A program made the position numbers and the translations under genes. This document shows, one piece after another, positions 22,982 to 33,800 of a DNA stretch of 64,000 nt (position 1 is its first letter; the number at the start of each line of letters is the position of its first letter). The DNA lies in NCBI GenBank assembly GCA_036852015.1, contig JAANDG010000732.1, positions 1-64,000 of the forward strand, written 5' to 3'. This DNA is from Pelodera strongyloides (lineage: Eukaryota > Nematoda > Chromadorea > Rhabditida > Rhabditidae). The notes beneath the pieces are model-generated. The model was not told the origin of the DNA. It saw only the letters and a program-made list of their open reading frames with translations, and ran no database searches.

Positions 22982-24027
22982 GACTGAGTGCTATGAAGGT
23001 CTCTTTCCGTTAATCAACCCATCGTTATTCATGTGTAGCTACAGTTTATGCTAGACTTTCATGTTTAACCTAGCCATCCAGTAGTGCGTAGTGGTACTTT
23101 GTAGTTTAGTGAGTTCTACACCGTATTATGAGGTTGAATAATGATTTTGTTCTGCTTCAGTCCCTCACTGATAGTGTGTACTTTTTGTTTACCTATCATA
23201 TAACGGTTCTTAACCGCTGTTTTTTATATTGACTTATGGAGATAATTCAGTGGTATTGTGGTATCAATTTTTTGACAGAGGAAATTGATTGGTTTTTTCG
23301 TATGTGTTGGTTGTTGCTCATTTACTGATTTGCCCGCATTGTCTCATATGTTTGTCTTTTCGAGTGCCTTGCTCACTATTGTTCTTATTTTATTAGGCGA
23401 ATATTTTAGTACTCTTTTAATGGCAACTTCTTGGCCGTAAATGTGAGTGAGCCAGCCGTGTGCGCAGGCCAGTTAGGGTAGTTCGTAGTTTAGAATAGTC
23501 TAGGATATGTTTTTGTTTATAGTTTTGTGTTTTATTCCTTTGTTTACGTTTGTTGTTGAACGTTATTTTTGTTATTAGGTATTATTACTATTGATAGTTG
23601 GAAGTGTTTCGCGTGACCGTGATTGTGAATTGTACTGAATTATGGTGCCTTTTCGTTTAATGGCAGTAATACATGACCCAATTTAGCTCAAAGTGGGATT
23701 ATATAGCCTTGTCGAAACGAGTACAAATTGTGGAGCTAGTATGGCTTTTGCTCTTACTGCCTTTTCAGGATGGCGGTAATTTCTTGTTCGTTCAGGCGTT
23801 GCGCTCATAATTCCTAGACGGACTACCATGAACTTTGTAGCTACCCTATTATAATTTGTTTGGGATCACCAACAGTTGTAATAAATGTTTTGCTTTCGCA
23901 TTCGTATTCGTATTCGACGCGTTATTGTTTGAAATTTATTTGCACCCGAACAGAAAGCGAGAAATTCGAAACAAAAAGAAGTCAGAGATCATCAATGATT
24001 GCAATGAGTGAGGGAGGATTATGTTGT
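22982..24027. other. Convergent 3' regions of CLU and TFIIA gamma-1
   Basis: No coding sequence recognised. A plus-strand AATAAA at 23880 could end CLU and a minus-strand AATAAA at about 23935-23940 could end TFIIA gamma-1, so the two transcripts may overlap at their tails. Confidence 0.4.
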
Positions 24028-24872
24028 CTATGGAATCCTCCGGCCGAGGAGTTCGTTGGCTTTTCCATCACAAGCAACGAACTTCAAACGAGGAACGCCT
24101 GCGAAGTTGTCAAAGACGCGGGTGGTGTCACTGAAAGGGGTTTGTTAATAATGAGCATTAAGTTGCAATTATCCAAGAGTTCGTCTGTAAATGGGAGTGT
24201 ATAAAAGGACGAGTGAAATCTAACAAAAAATATGACCTACGTTATAACTCCCCGTGAATATGATTTCCTTTGTGACGCAACAAAACAAGGTGGCACTTCA
24301 TAAAAAGTAAAAAGAGTAAATCGTAAACCTTCACAGCGGGGATAGACTTCTTCAAAAAATTAATAGTATATGTAAATCATACTTGAAATGAACGCCGTTC
24401 ATCACAAAAGTCCACACGTTATCGCAGAAACGATATGCGACGAGCTTGTCGGCAACAAAATGAACCTAAATATTATATTGAATGTATATGTACAGGCTCG
24501 GACCATGGCCTCCTCAAAAGAAGCTACAATGTGGCACACCTTATGTTTGGTAAGATCACGCAGTGCATGGTTGATGTTCTTGTCGAATGTGGCCAAGACC
24601 TGAAATAATTTGCATTGGAACAAAGAACTAAACGCTCTCGGTGTAAAACGTTATTTTTTTATATTTATATTTACTGACATTAAAATATGTGTATCAATAT
24701 GATGAAAGTTATTACGAAGTATTCCTTTCTAGTCGGAATTAAAAACAAAAAGTTTGACAACCTTCATACTCAGCTCATGTGTGATATGGCCTTCTTCAAC
24801 AAATTGCTCGAGAACCTCGGCAAGTGTTGTCCCGAGAGTAGTTGCACGGTACATTTCGTACGTCGACGTCAT
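24028..24872 (-). CDS. Transcription initiation factor IIA gamma subunit, copy 1
   Basis: Four exons, 118 aa: 24872-24762, 24599-24540, 24465-24383, 24130-24028. The N-terminal helical domain has YEMYRATTLGTTL and TFDKNINHAL; the C-terminal beta domain has YRFCDNVWTFVMNG and ends LKFVACDGK, all diagnostic for TFIIA gamma. The subunit pairs with TFIIA alpha/beta to stabilise TBP on promoters in the nucleus. The start is the first ATG of the frame, after a possible acceptor (CTGTTTAG). A minus-strand AATAAA lies about 90 bp past the stop. It is a paralogue of the gene at 26316 in the same orientation, roughly half identical over the conserved core. The second intron is shifted by about four codons relative to that copy. 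Confidence 0.9.
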
Positions 24873-25487
24873 GTTTTTATACAGCAGCTGGTCGACGACA
24901 CTAAACAGGTCACACTAATAGATAGTTCACAACAACCGTATAAGTTAGAATGCTTCGTAACGGGACAAAATCGTGAGCCCACAAATGGGCTAACAGTATT
25001 ACAGTATTCCCACACACAACTGTACACAGTACACCACATACATTCAGTTACAGTAAGCTAGAGCGCCCCCGACCCAGAGGATTGCAATATCAAATTCATG
25101 AATAACGACACAACGAAAGCCACAAAAAGTCAATTATTACGAAAAACGTTTATTTATAAGCATGTCTCTGAAGACTCCTTCTCCTTCAAATAGTTCCTCT
25201 TAGGGAAACAACAAAATAACAATACAACGAATTCGATTTATAACCAAAGTAATGAAAAAACGTGAGTTGAAACAATATCACAGAATAATAGTCGTAAAGT
25301 CGTATAAAAATCTGAGACATAAAGTAAGACATCACATAAACCATTAATATTATGTATCCAGCCAACGAAATTCGAACGAAGCCACGTCCAATACCACAAA
25401 ATTCGGCGAAAAAGTTCACCTACTAAACAAAAATGTATGATAAAATAAAAAATTGGTTCCAAAGCAAGTCAACTGACAAGCTTTTCC
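24873..25487. other. Spacer upstream of TFIIA gamma-1
   Basis: AT-rich, no recognised exon or repeat. Presumably it holds the promoter or trans-splice leader region of the gamma-1 copy. Confidence 0.3.
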
Positions 25488-25664
25488 TTAAAGCGAAATA
25501 ACAGCCGGTTTTTGATACGTATGCTGAGGAACAGCATTCCCAGTAAATGAGCATGATTAGAATAAAAATCGACCCCCATCGAATTCGACGCCCCAGTTAG
25601 TATAAATACATGGAATGCAGCTGTCAACCGTACTTTTCAAAAACCGGCCGTTATTTCGCTTTAA
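25488..25664. mobile_element. TTAA-type MITE, family TTAAAGCGAAAT...GCCGG
   Basis: Inverted termini TTAAAGCGAAATAACAGCCG / CGGCCGTTATTTCGCTTTAA, 177 bp, between the two TFIIA gamma genes. Confidence 0.88.
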
Positions 25665-25806
25665 AATATATACCCTTGTTTGGGCGTAATACAAAGCCTT
25701 GGTGTTACGGTCTTTAGGACGTACGAACAGTGCAGAAACTTGAGACTAATTAGAGAGAACGTGTACCCAGTTTTGCTGCTTACATAGGTGAGTAAAAACC
25801 ACTGAT

Positions 25807-26086
25807 GGATACGAATCATAATAGTAATTCACCGCAGTTCGTAACTACAGAAAGTTCTCTGAAGACGATTTTCGTTCACTATAATGACCGAGTTGTAAAA
25901 GATAGTATGTCAAAAAGGAAAGGTGAAAAGAAAGCCAATTAAAGATGTTTGGATACGAATCATAATAGTAATTCACCGCAGTTCGTAACTACAGAAAGTT
26001 CTCTGAAGACGATTTTCGTTCACTATAATGACCGAGTTGTAAAAGATAGTATGTCAAAAAGGAAAGGTGAAAAGAAAGCCAATTAA
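25807..26086. repeat. Tandem duplication of about 144 bp
   Basis: The segment beginning GGATACGAATCATAATAG and ending AAAGCCAATTAAA is present at 25807 and 25951, virtually identical, so the duplication is recent. It contains no ORF and lies downstream of the gamma-2 stop. Confidence 0.9.
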
Positions 26087-26315
26087 AAGTGAGGACAGAG
26101 AGACGCAGAAAGGACCTATCCAACACACTAAATCTAAATATACATGTTCTGCACGCAGCAACGTTTTTTTTATTTTTATATCGAGTTACCAGAGTTTGAC
26201 TGCTCGTCAACGACTGTTCGCTCAACAGTTTGCTTCCAGTTATATATTGCCCTACTGTAGCTTTCAAGCCCAGCCAGTTCCTGGAGTTATGTTTTCATCA
26301 CGCGACCTCCATGAG

Positions 26316-27105
26316 TTAAGCGCTTGTGCCTGGTGCTAACAGCTTGGCCGCTTGTCCATCACATGCCACAAACTTGACTCTTTGGACAGGGCCTCCGGGG
26401 ACGGCGTCCCTAAATTAACAATCAATCAAAATGCTTTTTTTACATTTGCTTTGTCTCGTCGAGAGAGTACATCAGCGCTAACATTTGTAGTAGTATCTAA
26501 AAATAATTTATTTCATTTATTGGAGGGGAGGGGGGTTCATTTAAGGCTGGGTCCACTTATTAGGGCCCAGCCTTTATGAAACTTATTGGTACCCTGATCA
26601 TCATCATTATTATTATTCGAATCTATGAACGGTGAGTGTCAAGAAATACCTGAAATCTACTCCTTCCATTAAAAACGTCCAGACATTGTCACAAAATCGG
26701 TACGCACGCAGCTTTTCGCCCTAAATTCAGTAATACTTAAAGAATTCCGCATATAACACCACGTTAAACCACAGTGGCTTACAATTAGCTTAAAGGAAAT
26801 TGTTTTCAAGCTTACCTTAAACACAACTTTCGTTCGTGCTTTATTCGCTAACGCCCGGTTGATCGCTTTATCAAACTCTACCATCACCTGAAATATACAA
26901 ATGACGACATCGACGAATCAACCGCAGTTCACAGCACTTTTCGAACATTGCCACCGCTCCACAGGCAGAATAAATAGCAGCTTGAAACCTTACCCACCTT
27001 TGCAGCAAGTTGTGACGGTATCAACTGTTCTCGTATTAAATCATCCAACGAGCCCTGCAGTGCTTCTCCCACAGTTGTCTCACGATACATTTGATAATTG
27101 GCCAT
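26316..27105 (-). CDS. Transcription initiation factor IIA gamma subunit, copy 2
   Basis: Four exons, 114 aa: 27105-26998, 26887-26816, 26720-26650, 26409-26316. Visible motifs are YQMYRETTVGEAL, EFDKAINRALA, YRFCDNVWTFLMEG and VKFVACDG, the TFIIA gamma signature in the usual order and at the family's usual length. A good acceptor (CCCTTTTAG) lies 10 bases before the ATG and could be used for trans-splicing. AATAAA on the minus strand lies near 26174-26169, about 150 bp past the stop. It looks marginally closer to canonical TFIIA gamma than copy 1. It lies about 700 bp downstream of AAMP on the same strand, so an operon-like arrangement is possible but the spacing is long. Confidence 0.9.
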
Positions 27106-27457
27106 TTTCTTGTCACTAAAAGGGTGGCACTCGGAAATTGAACTACAGATACATTTTTTTAAATCCAAGAAGTAACGAAACCATAACCAAACGAAAAGCT
27201 TGGCCACGAATAATTCACCAAAAGATATTTCCTATCACATCAAAAAAGGAACCATTTTTGTTTTGATCATGCTAACATCACATTCCCTCCCCCTCCCAAA
27301 ATCACGCAAGCAATAATATAAAAGGTATACTTCTTGGAAGAAGACCCGTATAAAACAACGCAGCAAGATGTACTCTAGAATCTTTATCAATTACCAAAAA
27401 TAACAAAGATGGATAACAAAATAACAAAACAAAAAGTTCAACAAAAAAAAAAATTCA

Positions 27458-27458
<1 letters not shown>

Positions 27459-27501
<43 letters not shown>
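27459..27501 (+). repeat. Run of 43 A residues
   Basis: An uninterrupted poly(A) preceded by further A-runs. It could be the tail of an old retrocopy or simple replication slippage; nothing recognisable precedes it. Confidence 0.9.
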
Positions 27502-27502
<1 letters not shown>

Positions 27503-27810
27503 AAATTGTAAAAAAATCACAACAAGAGAACAGGGCAAAAATCGTTAATAAATAACAAGGTAACAAAACAAACAACTAAACCCCCGAGAGGACAGTCTGT
27601 AGGCGAGAATTCAGGTTCACAACGTGGTTCTAGAAATAATCGTTTGGCCACCTTTTGACTGTCTTCATCCGATCGTAGGTGCATGGTGCATCGATTAAAG
27701 TTTTAGGAAAAGAAATCTTGTGTTTACGTAAACTGTAAATGAACATGGTGTCAAAATTCCGCGAATAGAAAATGGCTCATTTTTTGGGTGGAATGGATTC
27801 CAGCTTTCAC

Positions 27811-30800
27811 TCAAGCATCAAACACTCGAATGGCACCTCCGCTACATGCTGCAATCAATCGGAGTGGATCAGTCTGAACCACCTTTAGGTCCAGCACCTC
27901 GTCACCACCGGCTTGTAGTTCCTATAATATCACAAACTAGTTACTATTCAAGGACGATAGCCACAGGCATAAAAACCGTGCGTAAATGAGAAGTGAATTA
28001 AACAAACAAAAGCTCAATCTAACCTTATGCAGGCTTCCATTCCTCGGGTCAAAGATGCGAATGGTCCCGTCGACCGAACTGGTCACTAAAACAGGAGCAC
28101 TCCCTTCACGCGTCCACAAGGAAGATACAATTGCCTGCAAGTTAACATTTTTAAACGAGTCAACGACAGACAGGCAAATACACCACCACGAAGGACTCCA
28201 AAATCTGAAATCGGAATGCAACCAAACAGTCACACAGAGATTTTAATAATGCTACATCCCGCACGTGTCTAATTTAAATTCTCGCAATAAAGAGATTTCC
28301 CCGTCCTTCAGATCAACGGTATACGGTATGAAGAGCTGAAGATAGATACATTCCCAAAGTGACACACCCACCTGGCCACTGGCATTTCTGTGCAGGAAGC
28401 GCAGTCCATGTGCATCTGCCTCATAAACTGCAAGAGATCCGTCATTCCTGCCGGCCGCAAGCCACGGATGATTTGGTGAAAAAGAGAGACACTCCACACA
28501 GTTTTCGACGTTCTCCTCCTCCTGTAACTTTTACAATAGTCTGGGTCTGGACAAAGCAGAGGAACACAAATTGAAGTTTCAATTCGAAAACTTCTTCAAG
28601 TGAATAAAAAGGGTCTTTATTATAATATATACAGACTAAATATTATTCAGTTTTACCATGGGGAAGTTTTTCCGCTGAGCCTTTCCTTACGGGGTACCGT
28701 AGTCTCATCTTTGTTTAAAGGTGTATGCATTTTTTGTTCGTCTTGGTTTTTTCGGTAAATGCCTCGTTGTCTGCACTCTCATGTGCATATGTGTCTTCTT
28801 AGGCTGGTGCCTCTTTATTCAGCATACTCTCTCGTCTTTCGCCGCAGGACTAATATAATCAAACAACTACGGTACTTTGGAAATGTTTTTTTGTATATAT
28901 TATAATTTTTTTTGTATATATTATAATAAATACCCTTTTTATGAATTATGAACAAATAATAAATATAGGTTTATATCGGTGGGCCTGCCCCTTTAAAGCG
29001 AAATGCTAGCCCCTTTGGAAAATTTGCATATGATAAGCAAATCCTATGTATCCTATGCTAATTTTGTACGATCGTCCACGGCAATCGTACAAGATTAGCA
29101 TAGGATACATAGGATTTGCTTATCATATGCAAATTTTCCAAAGAGGCTAGCATTTCGCTTTAAATACAACCGGAATAGTGCATAGAGCGAGAACGAAGAA
29201 CCCGAGAGAGTAAAATGTACAGACATTATGCATGAAAAAAATAGAGAACTGTAATAAGAAATCAAGGAGACTTACTATTGCAGGTGATATTCATACGGAA
29301 AGATAAACAACAATGGTATTCCAAGATTGAACCCATTGAATTCAAAACCCTAGCCCATAAATAACATCAATGAATAATTAAAAAATTGACTTACCGACAA
29401 TCACCTCATACACTTATTGTTAGTTCACTTTCCCCCGCTCTCATTAAGTTGCATTTTTTTATACTTTCGCTATCGCCATTCCTTGATTTTACAACACTTT
29501 AGCACGATAAGAATAAAGTATTCAATAAATTTCACATCCGCGGCGGTAGAGATAATATATGCTGCCAGGGCGGAACAAATACATTGAGCATAGATAGGCA
29601 TAAGGTAAAAGGGACCACCCACTCACAACGCACAGTGATTATTACCTTTGACGATCGGAGAATATGTGTTGTTTCTCGGTCCCCCGCTTTCTAGCGGAAC
29701 CCACCCAGCGTCCCCAACCCAGTACAGCAGCTCTCTCTCCCTCTCCTATATTCCCCTTTCTTCAAAGTGCAGATAACACACACACACATACGTGCTGGCT
29801 GCTTTCCCGCCAACAGAAAAATAGAGCAGAGAGGACGGGAGACGTAGGAACAGCGAGTATGAAGAGAGAGGGAGATAACAACGACGATTGAAGGAGGATT
29901 AAACGACAAATGACGCGACGTGAGATGGAGTGCACACTGGAAGAATACGACAGACGTTGCACAGGAGGGCTGCAGGAAGAAGAGCCTATGATGGGAGGAG
30001 GCGCAGACAAGCAACTAAAAGAAAATGTGATCTTCACAAATAGTGAAAATGAGCAGAGAAGAGAAAGACGAAAAGGGATAGAGCACTGAGAAGCAAGCCG
30101 TACCAAGGTTTCGGTCACAAATACGCCCCGGAACGAATTCGGAAGCAGTGTGCAATATTCAATCCCTTCACGAACATCATTTGATAATCCTTCCAAGCAA
30201 ATTAATAAGTTGCCCGGTGAACACACATAAAACATTATGAGGACGGCCTTACTACTGTACTGTTTACCTCAAATGTGTGCGCAGAATAGAGTAGTGTTTT
30301 GGCAAGGTTACAGTGTTTTGTTTTGGTAGTATTCTGCAAATCACCCAAGCCTGAGTGCCACCGAAAATGAGAAACAAAACCATAATGACACTTTATCTTT
30401 CTCTTCATTCGATATCACAGCTACCATCTAACGAGACTTGGAAAAAGACGAGACACGATACTGATTTTATTAAAATAAAAATGCGGAATTACCAAGGCAA
30501 GCTGAACTGAAGCAGACGGGACGCAGAATTTTGTAAACGGTTAAACCCTAAACACGCGTTAAAGGGACAGGCCCATCAAAATAAACCTACATTTACGATA
30601 CGTTCATAATGACTATCAAGCATTTTTATTACAATATATACAAACTAAATTTCACCATTATTCGCCCTAGACAACTTTTTTTCCAATGCGCTCTGCTCAA
30701 ATGTATACCATAAAACTGCAGATTTCAAAGCTATATATGCTAATTTTAATCGCATTTTAATTTCACGATAAATTTGCATAGACGACAAGGTTATTTGCGG

Positions 30801-33800
30801 CTCTACGGTATACATTTGAGCAGAGCGCATCGGAAAAAAGTTTTCAATGGCAAATAAATGTGAAATTTAGTTTGTATATATTGTAATAAAAATGCCTGAT
30901 AGTCACTGTGGACGTATCATAAATATAGGTTTACTTTGATGGGCCTGTCCCTTTAATGTGCTTACACATGAGTTTTACCGAGCAAGAGACCTGCCATCTC
31001 TAATCCAAACCAATTACACACTGCAGTAATGGGGTAATGGCTAAGATCTTTCTACAAGTGTTCTTTAACACTTTAACTGAGAATGTGTGAACTCCCGTTA
31101 TTATCAAAGAGGAGCACGAAAGCGCTCAGTATGTACATATCACATATACATACCGCATTTCAATTACCCCCAATAAAGAACATGCTCCAAACCAAATTAA
31201 AAGGTGTTCCCGCATCTTATGGAATGAAAAGATGGAATAGAATGTTGTTTCCCGCGTTTTCACCAAATTGACCCCCCCCCCCCCCTGTGTCACGATATGA
31301 CCTATGGGCGTTCATAAGCTCAACATACGATACAACTCGCATCATCACAAAAAATCCTTCACTTCTTACTTGAACAACCGAAAATATAGACAAAGAGTGT
31401 AGGAAACGGAGAGAAATGCGGAGAGGGTCAAACGTGAGGGGCACAGGGGATTCGATGATTTTGACAACAATGAAACGCAAATGTCAAAGAGGTTGAAATA
31501 GGTGAAATAAACCATCCACAATGGGAATGAACAGATGAGAAGCACAACGACAGACAATCAACGAAGCTAATAAGCGTCCAAATAATCGCAGACATAGGCT
31601 GATGAATTGCTTTATTGCTTAGCGTTCTTCGAATAGAGTATTTATGTTACACAGTTACACTCTGACTCTCGCGCACTTTTCCCGCAAAAGTTCCATCCAG
31701 GTTCCAAGTTAATTTTTCCATTATATAGCAATTTTATATTAGGTGTATGGTGTATGCAAAACCGCTGCAGGTGTACGTAATCAAACTATAGGTAAAATTT
31801 CACTATGTAAAACAGCGATAACATGAATGGCACTTTCGCATGCGAAAGTGCGCGAAAGCGTAACATAAATACTCCAGAAGTAGTATTTACTACAAGTACG
31901 CTCAATCAGAAAGAGGTATCAGTCTGATCGAGCAATCGAGACTATGGCGCAATGGTATGATGTATATATTTTAGCTAACTGTCCTGTCCAATCAGTGTAA
32001 AGTTTCCCAAAATTCTCTCTATTTATGATACGTTTCTGACACCACTCCTGCCTAATCATCTTATCGAGACGTCCCCTAAACTTCAAATCTCCTAAACTTT
32101 TGTTAAATATCCCTATCTTTCAAGAGAATTTCTCAGCTTAGGCTCTTTAACCGTCCTAATTTTCACCGGCACTCAACGACAAATATGGCTGCTGTATTAC
32201 GACTTACGGGGGACTTTATTAGAAAGCCATGAAAACTGAAACGGGCATACTATTTATATACATTTCACTCAGTAACTAAAGTGGAGTCGAGGGTTGTTAA
32301 AAGAAACATTGACTATATACTGACAATAAAAGAATGGGTAATGTATTGCAAAAATATTCCATGATAAATGAAAACTTAGACATCTCAGTTGAAATGTTTT
32401 TCAACATGATGTTGAAAACTGAAAAATAAAGGAACATAATATTATTCATCGTTATATTATCACCCCCCCCCCCCTATCCGCCTCACTCTCTTTTTTTGTT
32501 GCGCAGCCCCCCTCCCGCCCAGAACTCGGTCCCTTTCCTCGAGGAATATCTCTCTATCGTTATCTTTGTAACCGAACTAAGGCGGTCGGTGTGCTTTCTC
32601 ACCTCCCGATTTCTCTTACTTTTCATTTCTGCATATCTCCCTTTCCCTTTCTTAGCTAACTGTTTATCTATTCGGAGGCTGAAATTTCTACCCAATTTCC
32701 GCTATTTTTTTTACTTTTCATATCGTGCGTTTTGTCTGCACTGTTTGCAGAAACAGCGGTTCGGAAATTATCAAATTATCAACCAATGAGTCTCCCTGTT
32801 AATATACTTTAATTACATAAACAACGAGTGGACAACAGTTTTGTTAACGGGCTAAGAATGACGGCTCAAATGTTAAAGGGACAGGCCCATCAAAGTAAAC
32901 CTATATTTACGATACGTCCATAGTGACTATCAAGCATTTTTATTACAATATATACAAACTAAATTTCACATTTATTTGCCATGGAAAACTTTTTTCCGTG
33001 TACACCGTAAAGCCGCAAATATCCTTGTCGTCAATGCAAATTTATCGTGAAATTATAATGCGATTAAAATTTGCATATATAGCTTTGACATCTGCAGTTT
33101 TATGGTATACATATGCGTTGAGCGCATTGGAAAAAAGTTGTCTAGGGCGAATAATGGTGAAATTTAGTTTGTATATATTGTAATAAAAATGCTTGATAGT
33201 CATTATGAACGTATCGTAAATATAGGTTTATTTTGATGGGCCTGTCCCTTTAATATTATATTCAAATTTTCGGATACCACTTTTAAAAAGCAAGCAAGAA
33301 TGCGAATAAACTCGCAATATGCTGCTTCAATGTGCGCAGTGCTGTAAATCTGTAAAAAAAGTGCTGGTTGGTAAGCCAAAAAATTGGTACACATCAAATG
33401 ATCAAAATCAAGACTAGGCGTGCGGTAGTACGCATATAGTTACCAAGGGAGTGATTACTGATTACATATTTTCAATTACAAATACTTTTTTTAAACATGT
33501 AAATAGGGGAAGAATGTCTCTCCAATAAGTCCATACACCAACATTTCGATTTTGCTGCTTTGCGCGTTTCGAAATGTTTTGTTATAACGTAGTGTGACAC
33601 AAGAGAGAGTGCAGACGACAAAAGAAAGATGGTACATACGTTGGAAGTGAGTAGGCAGAAACTGGAGGAATAGGCAAGGTGAATGCACACGAGACGAGAC
33701 GCAGAGAAACAGCTTCGAGTGTCGACGTGTCCTTCAGACAGGCCAGTCAACAAACTAGGAATGTCGAGGCAAGAAGAGCGCCACCATTAAAATAGATTTA

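Noticed and set aside
23860..24204. 114-codon plus-strand open frame
   Set aside because: It is antisense to the last exon of TFIIA gamma-1 and has no motif of its own.
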